Counted from the first letter of the stretch, positions 22,626 through 34,337 are shown. The stretch is DNA of 64,000 bases from Hermatobates lingyangjiaoensis (GCA_026182355.1 JAPFBL010000114.1:803501-867500); one strand, 5' to 3'. The notes: generated by a model not told the origin, from the letters alone. Made by a program: numbers and translations.

Positions 22626-24145
22626 AAATGGCCAAATACTATATTAGTTATTTATTATTCGTAATTGTTAATAACCACTTTTTAAATTGAATGAGAAAGA
22701 TTGAAAATTGAGGATCACTCAGTTCTGAAGTCTTTAATTAAGTCATAAGAGTGTCACAAGCAAACTTATGTTATATCAATTATGGTTTTGTATTGTTATG
22801 ATTCAAGTGTGAATATGGAATGATTTTGTTTTTTACATGATTTGAACAGAAGCGAGAAGTTTTATTACTTGCTGGTAACCCTCTGAGCCTGCTCTGGATT
22901 ACACTGCTACGTGGTCATTGATGTTTAATAACGCTATCACAAACACTGAATAGAGTCCTCAGATTTTAATTCCAAAAATTCACACTTCCCTGAAATCGCC
23001 AGTTCTAATTTCTGTTGTAAACGTAATGTATTTGTCTTCCCCGAATGTTTTTAATTACAGTTGCTTACGTTTGTTCTCAGAAAAAATTAAATGTTTCTTC
23101 ATTGAATTGAGCCATAAATCAGCTTTTATGAAATAAAAGAAATTGTTGTACAATAGAGGTTTGTATCGGCTAAATTATATTAGTTCCAAGCTTATTTCCA
23201 TGAATGTTGACTATTTTGTTAGGCCTGGTCCAAAATCCATCGCTCTTAAACTCCAAGATAAAATGTTTTTAAACAATTATGACTTCCTTAAATATTTCTA
23301 TGACAAAAGTGATTAAAAACCACGGTAAATTTGTAAGTCTAAATTTACAAGAAGATTTTAAACTTTAAATTACATTAATTCTTGAAGAAATACTAATACT
23401 GATTCTTGCGCAAATGTTTCTTTAATAAGCATTCTCCTTCCCTACTGTAGTGAGGAATTTCTCATCTACTTCACCTAAGGAATTTTTAATTAAATACTTG
23501 CATAGTTGGAAATTCTCTCATTTTTTAGCTTGAGACATCTTTTTCAAGAAAACCGATTCTGTTTCTTTAATTGCATTTCACGCAGAACTTGCATTCTCTT
23601 GCTATGGTTGCAATTATAACATTTCAACAATTTCTATGATTTACTTTTTTTATAGCGGAATAAATTGTGTTAACTGAGTTGAAAATGTAGTTGATGCACA
23701 TTTATTATTTCTTGCTATTTCTGCTTTAGTTAACTATTCTCGACTAACTCATTTTATCCCTTATAATATTAAAACTTAGTTATTTAAACTACCGCTCTAA
23801 TTTTTTTTCTTTTTCCTTTGAATGAGTAAGTTGTGGGTTCCAAATATTGTTTTAAATGATTAGGGATACAGTAAACACTGCGTCCTCGTTGAACTGTTAT
23901 ATCCTCCTTACGATACATCTATAATACATTGGTCAATAAGGCAACACTTTTCCAGGCCTCAAAAGTGTGAGATCTAGAATTGTATTATATTTTTATGCCA
24001 CGAGGTATCTACATCAGGGGTGCCAACACTTTTACTGCATGTGAGCTACTTATGAAATGAACAAGTCACAATTACCTACCCCCTGGATTTACTTAGTAAA
24101 TACTTAGTGTATATATTGTATAATATATTATAGTAATATATTTAT
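22626..24145. other. AT-rich non-coding stretch
   Basis: No gene, RNA or clear repeat unit is supportable. Confidence 0.5.
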
Positions 24146-24149
24146 TGCG

Positions 24150-24320
24150 TATATTATATATATATATATAACAGTTCAGAATTGAAGATAAGTAGAACAA
24201 AAAGTAAAGAAATACACTTTACAAACTCAAATTTTCGGGCAATCCGTCTTCAGGAGAAAAGAGAAAGGGAGATCAAACACGTTGTAGACGCAACGGCTAG
24301 TAACCAGTGCTGCCCCCCGT
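24150..24320 (-). mobile_element. family D element at a (TA)n tract
   Basis: The element begins beside (TA)n with CAGTTCAGAATTGAAGATA. It carries a minus-strand hammerhead-like core and continues through GAGAAAGGGAGA to ACGCAACGGCTAGTAACC. The same order is seen at 54566-54720, and a related copy at 36848-37050. Confidence 0.75.
24226..24256 (-). ncRNA. hammerhead-ribozyme-like motif (family D)
   Basis: Minus strand: CTC, CTGAAGA (24247-24253), one extra C, a short GG/CC hairpin, GAAA (24233-24236), AA/TT, T, GAG. Helix I CTC/GAG is complementary and helix III is AA/TT. Helix II is weak. Confidence 0.5.
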
Positions 24321-24799
24321 ACCCGGTCTTGAAGTAATAGAATTAAGAGAAAATATAAACAGAAATTCAGATAAGCAATACAAGTTGGGAAAATATAAAT
24401 GATTCAGAGAGAATTGAAGAAAATTTTAAAAAAATGCAACAAAATAGATCTGCAATAATCAATAAAAGGTAAGGTTTGATAAAAAGATGTAAAAGGGAAA
24501 CTAGTTAAGAATGAGTGTCTTAAAAAATAAAATAAAATATAATATATAATGTATAGAACAAACTGCAAGTAAGGAATAAGAATTAAAGAAATAAATACGT
24601 ACAGAAAAATATAAGAAAGAAGGAGAGAGGAAATAAATGCTAGAAAAAAATATAAAAGATATACATATAGTGCTTCTACTTCTTCCATTTTCAAACAACC
24701 CCCTTCTATTTCCTACCGCAAGCCTCCCAATCAAAAAAGTATTTTTTCCCACTCTTCTCTTTAGTCTCCTTTGTCTATCTGTGTGCTATCTTCTTTTTA

Positions 24800-24836
24800 T
24801 TTGGTTATATATATATATATATATATAATATATAGA
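24800..24836. repeat. (TA)n microsatellite
   Basis: Pure TA tract just upstream of the family L inverted element. Confidence 0.9.
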
Positions 24837-24901
24837 AAATTGTCACAATAACACGTGATATAAATATTCAGGTAACTCACCACAAATTAAGGAAGATAGT
24901 C

Positions 24902-24937
24902 GCTCTAAGGCCTTTCGTTTTCACGTCGTCAGAGAGC
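24902..24937 (-). ncRNA. hammerhead-ribozyme-like motif (family L, minus copy)
   Basis: Mirror copy of the motif at 24982-25017, with every paired segment identical: GCTCT/AGAGC helix I, CTGACGA, GAAA and AGG/CCT helix III. Confidence 0.6.
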
Positions 24938-24981
24938 AAGTGAATACAAGTATAAATGCATTTATATACTTGTATTCACTT

Positions 24982-25017
24982 GCTCTCTGACGACGTGAAA
25001 ACGAAAGGCCTTAGAGC
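24982..25017 (+). ncRNA. hammerhead-ribozyme-like motif (family L, plus copy)
   Basis: GCTCT, CTGACGA (24987-24993), one extra C, a GT-GAAA-AC hairpin (or CGT/ACG if the next base pairs), GAAA (25003-25006), AGG/CCT, T, AGAGC. Helix I has five Watson-Crick pairs and helix III three, with T at the cleavage position. This is the best helix I in the window. Helix II is short. Confidence 0.6.
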
Positions 25018-25136
25018 GACTATCTTCTTTAATTTGTGGTGAGTTACCTGTATATATATATATATATATTGTATACCTCAAATTATTGTGAGGATTACTT
25101 ATTATTCCTCATACTTGTACATATACTATACATGTC

Positions 25137-25280
25137 AATGATGAACCACAATATGAAATGTGAAAACAAGACTAAAATCTTTCAACCGCAACAAGCGGTC
25201 TTCGTCTGCGTCAAAAACCCAACTGAAACACTAGATGCAAAAAACATCTGGTGTCTATGTGAAATCTTCTTATAGTATAC
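25137..25280 (-). mobile_element. family A element, core mutated
   Basis: The minus arm runs from ATGATGAACCACAATATGAAATG to CAAAAACCCAACTG. A short plus remnant follows, ending GTGAAATCTTCTTATA. The box reads CAGACGA instead of CTGACGA. Confidence 0.75.
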
Positions 25281-26150
25281 TTGTATATACAGTATAAATA
25301 CTTGTACGTTAAGTAGCTGCCCTTATGCCTCCAGTATTTGTACTCTAGCTGAGTATGATGCAATTCTACAATACTGAATACGATTACACATTGTGCTACA
25401 TGACAAACAACCACTCGGTCATATTGCCCCCAATCTTCACAATTGTTGAATTTGAACAGAACTGATAGTTTTGATACCTGCTATCATTTCTTTTTTATGA
25501 CATAAAACCAAAAAGAGCCAATAAATGATCAACTCGAACAAATGGAAGTCAATATTTTTTTTTATGCTATATGGAACCTTTTTTTATCATAAAAGACTGT
25601 TATTGTATTATCTGAATTATCAACTTCCTTTAATAAGTAATGGAGAACGAGAAAAATATTTTTTTTATATTACTACATTTCTTGTTTTGATATTGTGCTA
25701 AAATATTCCACATTTATATTATATATAAATAACTATATATATAATATGATTTATATAAACTAGAATTTTAAAAGAACATACAGAAAAGAAATCACTGAAA
25801 CTCACTACTATATTTCGATTTCCTAACGACGAGTAGTGTTCTTGTGACAATTCTAGTTTATTCAGTTCGAAGAATCGTTTTATCTAAATATATTTTACAA
25901 ATTTATTTATGTATAAACTCTTTATATGCCAAATTTCATTATAATCCTTCAAACACTGTGATATGAAGCATACTCACAAACGTTATTCGCAGTCATCATG
26001 AAAATATCAGAAGGTGACGTTGTGTCGAAGGTTTGAAATATAATATTCCGTAAGGGTACACTTTAGTTGTGGTATAATTCAAAGTAGTTTATTTAATATA
26101 AGCGGATGTTTGAGATAAATACATTTTCGTGGGGTAGTTTGCAGCGATAG
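25281..26150. other. AT-rich non-coding stretch with a family B-like remnant
   Basis: Around 25795-25850 the minus strand has a GAAATATAGTAGTGAGT tail resembling family B, without an intact first box. Nothing else is supportable. Confidence 0.4.
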
Positions 26151-26159
26151 ATTTCCATT

Positions 26160-26525
26160 GACAATGGTAATAGTGACTTGATTGACTGCTGAATAGGGGC
26201 ATGGCAGTGGGTGTCACAGCCCCTAGTTTCTTTTGACTTCTACAGGCAAGAACCGTCAAGTGACAATGACTACACTGAGGCCACTGAAGTCTACTCAGGT
26301 CACACTGTCACCATTCGCCGCTATTTACCGCCCTCTAGCGAAGGTTCATTGACCCTTGGGGCCTCTCCAGCCTCCACACATCCTCATAAATTTCCCAATC
26401 CCACGGGATATCCCTTTTTCCTTGCCTCCCACTGCCCTAATGTCCCTCTCTTCCATAAATTTCTTCCCTTTCCTCCTCTCCACTCCAACCAACACTTTAA
26501 TCCCCAAATCGATCCAACCTAAATC
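26160..26525 (+). other. GC-richer island with strong acceptor and open frame, candidate exon
   Basis: TTTCTTTTGACTTCTACAG ends at 26245, a strong acceptor. The following frame is open to TAA at about 26521 and starts Gln-Glu-Pro-Ser-Ser-Asp-Asn-Asp-Tyr-Thr-Glu. The first 32 codons look protein-like and the rest less so. No good donor or polyadenylation signal is visible. The first bases, GCAAGA, could also be read as a GC-type donor, giving a recursive-splice-like site. It may simply be a conserved element. Confidence 0.3.
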
Positions 26526-26704
26526 CTTACTTTCACTAAACAAAATCCACTTCAACATATGTTTCAGTCCAATCCACTTTCAGTCATTTACTTTTATTTA
26601 AAGTTATTCTTTTTTAATTTAATCAATTCTTTGTGTTATTTACTTTTTTATATTTATTTACTTAATTTTCCATTTTTAATAACATTCATATTCTTTATCA
26701 GCTT

Positions 26705-26935
26705 GGATGCTATATCTTATATATAAGATAAAGATTTCACATAAACACGTGAAATAACAATAACAATAACGTGAAATAACAAATAACAATAACGTGAAAT
26801 AACAAATAACAATAACAACACGTGAAATATCAGTTGGGTTTTTGACTCTGACGAAGACCGCTTGTTACGGTTGAAAGATCTTAGTCTTGTTTTCACATTT
26901 CTTATTGTGGTTTGATCACTTATATATAAGATATA
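26705..26935 (+). mobile_element. family A element with internal minisatellite
   Basis: The plus copy has an intact core (CTGACGA 26848-26854, GAAA 26873-26876). It is preceded by three near-identical units of about 23 bp, ACGTGAAATAACAAATAACA plus ATA (about 26757-26828). The outer ends are TATATAAGATA on both sides. Confidence 0.8.
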
Positions 26936-28320
26936 GATATAGATGTAGATAAGACCACTTATATATAAAAGTGATTTTCAGTGTTTAATATATACTGATA
27001 GACCTATAACAATTAAATAGCACTATGTTGTATTATCATAAATTTTAGTACATTCCAGCTGTTACTCAATATTAAGAACACTGTGAGTACCTACCCAGTT
27101 GTTAGTATAAAGCAAATTACACAAACATGAATACGTCTTACCTGGTATGTTTTTTGGTAGCAGGGACAGGTTATGAAATTAGCTTTAATTTCCTCTTCAT
27201 AGTTATTATCAATGCGCTGCAGGGTAGCAAGAGGTTTATGCTTTCATAGTCATGTAGGCATATCCTAGAGTCAGGTCTATTTGCCCTGTACGTTCTATAC
27301 GGAGCACTGAACAGGATTTGAATATCTTATATTCTCCGTAGTAACTGTTCTACGTCTTTGCACTTATACGTCTGTACCCAGAAAATATTTCTAAACACAA
27401 AACCTCAACTTGAATATTTACAACTCATAAAACAAAATATATTACTTACTCTGAAAACAACACTATTCCGTAGACCAAGATTTCGTTATAAAAAATGAAC
27501 GTCTATAAATGTATTGTTAAAAAACTTCCTAAAAAAATAACATATTTGCAATAATATTTCTGATATATAAAAAGTAAGTTCGCAAAATTATAAAATTACT
27601 TGTAACATACAAGAGATCACAACTCACTACTGTATTTCGACTTGCATTGCTATGAGTTTGATGAATATCATCCTCTCCGAAGAGAAGCGAGGACTGAATT
27701 ATCATCCGATATGCATTGTATCATTGCTTCCAACTTATGAGAGAGTGGAGACAAGAAAAAAATATAAAAGTAAATAAATTGAAAATTATATTTAATTGTA
27801 AAGTAAATATTAAAATTAATAAAAAAAAAAGGAATTAAATAAAGGAAAAATTAAAAGAAGCAAATTTGTTTAAAATGTATAAAATAATTAAGAATAATTA
27901 TTGATTAAGGTTAAGTCTATGAAGAGATCTACCTTCCAGGAGTCAAATAAGTAAAACTCTGAAAGTGAAATTAGTGTTGTGAACAGGAATGTGCCTACGA
28001 ACGTGTACACGGAAACAGTTTCTGAAACTTAGTCTATGGGAGCTGACATGAATGACAACTGGAAGATCACAGCGCTTAATGAAAAACTATAATTATTCGT
28101 GATCAAGTTTAGCTGGGTGAAAGTCAAAACCACTTAAAGAGCGTACATTTAATTATGAAATGTATGAAAAAGCATACATTTCAAAATTAAATTATGAAAT
28201 TTAAAGTTCTATTGATAAACTAGTTATGGAAGTGCAGGAAGTGATATGAAGAAAAGCGTGGGTGTGAAGATTGCTAAGTGAAGGAAGGAAATCGGCTGAT
28301 CATTGAGTGATCAAGTACCT
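26936..28320. other. AT-rich non-coding stretch with a family B-like remnant
   Basis: A decayed family B-like tail lies on the minus strand at about 27615-27665 (GTCGAAATACAGTAGTGAGT). Nothing else is supportable. Confidence 0.4.
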
Positions 28321-28329
28321 ATCTACTTG

Positions 28330-28357
28330 CATCTGGAGAGCCTCCCAGCTCCAGATG
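28330..28357. repeat. perfect 9-bp hairpin in a GC-richer patch
   Basis: CATCTGGAG (28330-28338) and its reverse complement (28349-28357) flank a 10-nt loop. CATCTG is a bHLH E-box, so the pair may also be two E-boxes. Confidence 0.6.
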
Positions 28358-28359
28358 AG

Positions 28360-29290
28360 GTTTGTACCTGATAATAATATACCTAAAAGAGAAAAGAAAT
28401 GTTGTTAAGAAACAGTGACTTAACGATGTCGATACAATAAGCTTAAATTATGACTGTGGCAGTGGGTTTTGATATGTGAAGAAAACACACATAGAGTCAG
28501 TTACTCCTGAAGATGGGTGAGGTCTGAGATGGGTCGAACACGCTGTACCATGCACCAGATAAGCCATGCCATTATAATGGTTTAAAAAGCTAATGCGGGT
28601 AGAGTTGTTTCAGTAAACCAAACCTTGTTTTTTTAAATGTTCCGTACCGATGGAAAACATTGTCTCCCGGAGGCAAGATATTTCCCAGCCTTGATCTGGG
28701 TCAAATATAATTACTATTTTTTTTATTCTGTTCAATATTTCTATATTTTGAGTTCCAGCAAATCAAACCTTTCTACTTTTAATGTTTGCATTAGCGAACG
28801 CTATGTTAATAAGAAATAACGAAACTCAAAATCTTTTAAAAAGATTGATGACATATGTTTATTTATTCATTTCATGTTCCCTAAAATACTATCAAACATA
28901 GTTTTTATTTTGTTAGGTTTCTTTGTGTATGTGTAAAACATTGATACTTAAAAATAATTTAGATTATTAAAACTAATTATCGATAATTTACTACTTCCTT
29001 ATGTCAGGAAATTAGGATTTATTGATAATTAATTACTTTTTTGTAAGTAATTCTTTTAATGTTTGTTTTTTTCTTTTGTTTGTTTAATTCTTTTGTGAAT
29101 TCTTGTGATGACAGGGGAAACTGATAATTACATTCATTAGCTGTGATTTAAACTAATAATAATAGAAGAGAAAGTAAATGTAATTAAGTTAATTTAATGA
29201 CGCATATATTGTGATTTATTTATGAAAGAAAGTACGTTGGTTTGAAGGGATTAATGTATGTTAAAATAAGGATTTAGGGAATGAGAGAGT
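28360..29290. other. AT-rich non-coding stretch
   Basis: Nothing is supportable. Confidence 0.5.
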
Positions 29291-29302
29291 GTTAACATAT
29301 CA

Positions 29303-29371
29303 GCTTAAGAGTACAACTGGGAAGGAGAGAATTATACGAGACGGGATTTGGAAGCATCGATCGGCGGTAGC
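29303..29371 (+). other. possible exon with donor, acceptor weak
   Basis: A short GC-richer block ends GGCGGTAGCCAG|GTAACA (donor at 29372). Two frames stay open across it, but the only upstream acceptor (ACATATCAG) lacks a pyrimidine tract. It is weak. Confidence 0.15.
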
Positions 29372-29374
29372 CAG

Positions 29375-30533
29375 GTAACATTCAAACTCCTTGGCACCAC
29401 GTGTTCTCACTGTTCTCGTTCTGCCTTCTTTTTGACAACTCCACCTTTGTCATACTGCATCTTTTTGTCAGCCCCAAAAGTCTATTCATGTTACTCTTTG
29501 TTATTAATCAATGAAAGAAACTTTTCGAGGGTTCGTGGTTTCAAGTGACCAGACAAATAGGTTTATGAATCCTATGAGTGGATGGCGCAGGTTACTTACT
29601 GTTAACCTTCATCTATTTTGAAGTTAAATTCTCATTGCTGGTTGATGATATCTAAATGTAGACCATACAATATCAATTAGCAGATAATACCAGTTAGCTG
29701 TTAGCCATTATCCTTAATGCACTAAAGCAGCGACTAGTCCCTTTCAGCGGTGGGCTGCCTCAGTAGTACAAAGAGTGACCCAATAAATATGTCGCTTCAG
29801 CGTAACAGTGGTCATTGAAACAGTTTATTCTGCAAAATTCTTTATAATTCCTCCATTAATCTATTCTGAATGTGTGTCACCTTCTTTCCAATTTCAGAAA
29901 ATACATCACCTTAATTTAACTTTAAATTTGAACTTCGTTTATTATATAGTATTATTAATTAATTATGTAAGAAAATTTCTTTAATTTAATATGATTTTGA
30001 GATTATATTTTACATAATTTCTTTATATATTCGCCTCACTTCAAAATATAATTGTTGTTGAAAAAAGGTTATCATTAAAAGGTGTTTTAATGATATTTTT
30101 TTTTTTTTTTTAGTTGTCTGCAATGGCAGTGGTTACGGCAAACAAATTCGTAAAAATCACGCTTTTCTTTTAGATTGCATAGGTGAAGAATTTAAATACT
30201 GTCCAACATCTGTTCTAAAGCTGTATAGATTCATGTTGGCTTTTAATAATAGCATGCACTTACTTCATCAGCAGAAAACCTTCCAGTGGGCATAGGTTAA
30301 TTGTTCGTAGTATTTAAGCCTTTTGAAAATGTTTTATCCAATATCCAAACTGCATTGTCCTTAGGTCAACATTCCTTTCCAAAGGTCATGCATTTCACTA
30401 TTCTCATTCATATTGATCTGTGGTCAAATGCTATATATATAAAAAGGTAACCAAGCATGAAATTGGCATAAAATTTTTAGAAACTTGTTTGCAAGAAGGA
30501 TTGCTACCAACCTTCACTAATATACATATTATT
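29375..30533. other. AT-rich non-coding stretch
   Basis: A very long T tract plus TAG ends at 30113. It is followed by 12 open codons starting Leu-Ser-Ala-Met-Ala, up to TTC|GTAAAA. The donor is poor, so I do not call an exon. Confidence 0.4.
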
Positions 30534-30537
30534 TATA

Positions 30538-30790
30538 TATATAAAGAATTCACTTAATAACGTGAAATAACAATCAATGATCAAACCACCATATAAAATA
30601 TGAAAACAAGACTACGTTCTTTCAGCCGTAACAAGCAGTCTTCATTAGAGTCAAAAACCCAACTGACTTCGGTCAAAAACCCAAACTGTGGTTTGAACAT
30701 TGACATATAAGGGACTACTTCTGCCGGTGACGACGAATGTCGAAATATCCTTTGAGTCTTTTTTCGTGTGTGTTTTTATCTGTTTTTCTC
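30538..30790. mobile_element. family A (minus) joined to family B-like (plus) remnant
   Basis: A decayed minus family A arm (about 30560-30690) is followed near 30735-30755 by GGTGACGACGAATGTCG plus AAATA, a family B core that has lost CTGA. It continues to (TA)-type sequence. Confidence 0.65.
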
Positions 30791-30799
30791 TTTCCACAT

Positions 30800-31014
30800 A
30801 TATCAATGATCAAACCACAATAAGAGAATGGGAAAACAAGACTAAGATCTTTCAACCGTAACAAGCGGTGTTCGTCAGAGTCCGCTCTGATCGGTTGGGT
30901 TTTTCACTCTGACGAAGACCGCTTGTTACGGTTGAAAGATGTTAGTCTTGTTTTCCCATTTTCTTATTGTGGTTTGATGATTGATTGTTATTTCACGTGT
31001 TTATGTGAAATCTT

Positions 31015-31044
<30 letters not shown>
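30800..31044. mobile_element. family A inverted pair, both cores intact, (TA)n tail
   Basis: The minus arm has CTGACGA at 30872-30878 and GAAA at 30850-30853. The plus arm has CTGACGA at 30910-30916 and GAAA at 30935-30938. The arms share long near-identical outer segments, and the plus arm ends in (TA)n at about 31014-31040. It is one of the best-preserved family A copies. Confidence 0.85.
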
Positions 31045-31046
<2 letters not shown>

Positions 31047-31570
31047 AGCTTTTATCTAGAGGCACAAATGTATCGAAAGAGACAGAATTACTTCAGTTGT
31101 GCAGTCAGTTACTCTGGTTTGTGATTACTCATAACTGGAATCATATTAGACTACCTTTCAGAAGGTGATATGAGAAAAACACCGTGTTTTGAAAATCTCA
31201 AGTGTATGTATGAAGCGCAATGGTTTTCATAAAACTTTTTTTTTAATATGTAATTATACATACTGTTCAAACGTTAACCATTCAGTTATTATAAATTTTC
31301 TCCTCTACTATAACTCTTTTTGAATGTTTCCCAGTATTCAGTCAAAACTACACTCTTGATTTTTCATTATTAATTATACCAAATGGAATGTTATGAAAAC
31401 TATTGGAGTGCAGTAGAAAATATACGACGTACATTGTTTTTATACTATACCTATACAGGATGTATCATTGTATTAATATGCATGCATGTCATTGGCTTGA
31501 TATTGTTTTATATTACTTGCTCTGTGGTTAATTGCATCATCCTTACGTAAATTAATTTATACTATTTAAT
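31045..31570. other. AT-rich non-coding stretch
   Basis: Nothing is supportable. Confidence 0.5.
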
Positions 31571-31574
31571 ATAT

Positions 31575-31830
31575 TAATATATATCTTTATATATCAAAGT
31601 CCAAGAAAAAGGACTAAGATCTTTCAAACGAACAAGCGGACTTCGTCAGAATCAAAGCTGTTTTGACTCTGATGATCCGTCATCAATTTTCAACTCTGAT
31701 GAAGACCTCTTGCTACGGTTAAAAGACCTTAGTCTTTTTCAGATTTTTCATCATAGTTTAGCTGTTAATTTTTGTCTTACGTGTTTACTGTGAAATTTTG
31801 TCATATATAAATATATATATTCGTTCCTAG
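31575..31830. mobile_element. diverged family A inverted pair
   Basis: The minus arm (AGACTAAG-type sequence with TTTCAAACGAACAAGCGG) and a plus arm (CTCTGATGAAGACCTCTTGC) can both be recognised but carry many substitutions. TA-rich ends flank them. Confidence 0.65.
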
Positions 31831-32002
31831 AAATTGAGGAGATTAATTTTTCATAAATAATAGATATTTATTACAATTTCTTGGTAGAAAAATAGTGTAA
31901 CTTCTTACAATTCTTTAGCTTAAATAAACTTTGTCAATTATCAAAGAAAAAAAAGTTGGTGATAATGGTATGAGAGATTTAACATGGTTGTTGTTTGTTT
32001 AG

Positions 32003-32278
32003 GGGAGCGGGCGTGGAGTGAGCGGCGGAGGGTCGATGAAAGGTGGAAGGGGGGCAATGGCAGCAACGACAGCAGCAGCAGCAGCGGCGGCAGCGGCAGC
32101 AGCAGCAGCAGCAGCAGCGGGCGCGGCGGGGGGCGGCGGCTACAGGCCGGGCTGCTGGCCTGGGCCAGCACCGCACGTCTACACTACCACCAGTCCGCCC
32201 CACCTTCGCTACAGCCCCCCTGCCCAGCAACCCGCCCCCAACTACCACAACCACTACCACCCTCCTCAGCACAACGCG
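32003..32278 (+). CDS. coding exon of a low-complexity Ala/Gly/Pro/His-rich protein
   Basis: The acceptor TTGTTTGTTTAG ends at 32002, with a branch-like TTTAAC about 20 nt upstream. The donor is GCG|GTATGT at 32279. The exon is 276 nt, 92 codons, and divides evenly in the frame beginning GGG AGC GGG CGT. An in-frame TAG sits exactly at the acceptor, so the frame opens with the exon. Order along it: a Gly/Ser/Arg start, Met-Lys-Gly-Gly-Arg-Gly at about residue 12, 16 consecutive Ala at about 24-39, a Gly patch, then a segment rich in Pro, Tyr, His, Thr and Gln ending Pro-Pro-Gln-His-Asn-Ala. The tail uses mainly C- or G-ending codons (TAC, CAC, AAC, ACC) against an AT-rich background, which supports this frame over the poly-Ser and poly-Gln frames. 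Such sequence is typical of disordered parts of transcription or RNA-binding regulators. I do not recognise the gene. Confidence 0.7.
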
Positions 32279-34190
32279 GTATGTCCGTCACAATCACCAC
32301 TCTTTCAATAGAAACAAAAACAAACAATCCTTTAAAAAAAACTGTCTTTTTTTAAAAATCAGATGTCGTTTAAAAGCGTTATTATAGTTATCAGTGGATT
32401 TTAGAGTGGGTTATCCCAAGGTAAGGGAACCTTGAAACAGAAAATGAACTTGAATCAGATAATGATCAGAAAATGAACCTTGAAACAGATAAGAGGAACT
32501 TTTAACTCCCCTCACTCTTAACATTCATTCATATATTGATATCACATTGGAAAGAACGTTGTCTCTTCAAAAAATATTTCTCTCTTAATATTTTAATATT
32601 AAATTTTGAACTCTTTTAGTAACAAACTATCATTATATTAACCCTACAGTGATAATAATTTATTCATTAATTATTATACTAACAATTAAGATGAGGAATG
32701 AGTATTTCCCCTGTCCGAATAACACTTGCTAGAGTTGCCTTTACTTTAGCTCTAGATCAAAAGGAATTTTTTTTTCTGTTAATTTTATTTCTGAATTTCA
32801 ACGTTATCTCCAAGTGCGAAGTCATCAGGGCAGTACAAATTAACTCAAACAACCTAAACTTGCTTTTTCATAAAAGAAGTTCTTTCAACTGACATATATT
32901 GAGTATTTTTTTATTAAAATTTTAGATTCCTTTATGGTGGTCTTAATGAATATATTATATTTTTTTTATAAAACACAATGTTTTGGGCTAATTTATAAAT
33001 TTTTATTTTATATTCTATACCTATATCAAGGTTAATATTATACATATGTTTAACATGTAGCTTAAGAAAACGATTGGTTGCATGTAGCAAAGCTATTTCT
33101 AAACAATTTGAAGTCACTCAAGTACGTTGATTAAACACTTTACTGCAGTTTAGAAGTTGGAATGTTTCTTCGGTGTTCAGCTCACAGACTCATACAACTG
33201 AGATTTCTGGAAATACTTCCGAGCAGTAACGTTCATTTTTCTTTTAATTCTTTAAAAATTCATAAGTTTAATATTGTTTTGAACTGGTGTCTCTTGAATT
33301 CAAGTTGTAAGCATTCTTTTTATGAATAACAATGAAACTTAAAAAGCCGGTTTTATATTGCAGAGTGTCATTTATTTAAAGTAGGTCACTTGTAGTCTTT
33401 CGCTTTGCAGTAATACTAAACCGAAAAAGTAAACAAATTCATAAATCTAGTCGATAATTCTACAATTTACTTTTTGCTCTATCTGGAATAAATTGTCCAG
33501 GGCTGCCACCCCGATAAATATTCTCTTTTAAAAGAAGGTACTTATTTATCCTCACTTTATTCTAAGAGTCTTCCCCTTTCTGACCCCTAGAGCACAATGA
33601 AATTTGACTCATTTCTACTCTAGAAAATACATGGACTTGACAAATGTAGCACTGTGTATTCGACATAAAGGGCGTTGGTGAATGAAACACGTCCTCTCTA
33701 TGTCCCTCCTTTTGTGTTCCTTTTTATACCCTTCATATAACTTACAACAATTTCCTTTTAGTTTTCCAGTTTTACAAAATATAGACTTTTATTTAATCCT
33801 TATTATCAATCAAATTTTTCTTTTCATCTTTGTTGACCATTCTTTCTGTTTATTTGTACCAAGGTCTAAGTAATTTGTATAGTTACCGCAAATCTAGTAA
33901 TTGGTTGATTTTCTGAGGAAAATGACCTATTCATATCTTAATAGACTTATTTAAAAATTTAGCTTTATATGTATTGTTAAAACTTTTCTAAAAATAGAAG
34001 ATCAAAAAACTTCTAAATGTGTCCCTTGCAGATGAAGTCAAGTATATGTTCTCGAACTAAAGTCTAAAATTAGATGTTTTTTAAAGAAATCATATTGGCT
34101 CACTTAAACTTTGGTATATCTTGCATCAGAAAGAGGAAATGTTCATCGCTTCAGAGACAAGCTAAGACTGATACCATATATAAATACATG
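32279..34190. other. intron-like AT-rich stretch
   Basis: CCCAAG|GTAAGG at 32420/32421 resembles a donor but is not in a convincing exon. Nothing else is supportable. Confidence 0.5.
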
Positions 34191-34194
34191 TATA

Positions 34195-34337
34195 TTAATT
34201 ATCAAACTACAATATCAAATGGGAAAACAAGACTAAGATCTTTCAACCGTAACAAGCGGTCTTCGCCCGAGTCAAAAACTCAACTGGACTGAACTCTTTT
34301 CACATGTTTATGTGAAATCTTTTTATACATGTATATT
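34195..34337 (-). mobile_element. family A element, core mutated
   Basis: The minus arm runs from ATCAAACTACAATATC to CAAAAACTCAACTGGAC, with a short plus tail (TTTATGTGAAATC). The first box is altered to CGGGCGA. Confidence 0.7.

Larger units (their letters stand above)
24849..25060. mobile_element. family L element, near-perfect inverted repeat with two hammerhead-like motifs
   Basis: Arms at about 24869-24956 and 24961-25051 are almost exact reverse complements. They include GGTAACTCACCACAAATT, CGCTCTAAGGCCTTTCG and GAGAGCAAGTGAATACAAG. The element is bordered by (TA)n on both sides. Each arm holds a complete motif in opposite orientation. There is no ORF. Confidence 0.85.

Noticed and set aside
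32043..32387. Poly-Gln or poly-Ser frame of the 32003 exon
   Set aside because: Third-position bias and composition favour the poly-Ala frame; the alternatives give Arg/Pro-rich or Thr-run peptides and do not fit the donor phase as well.
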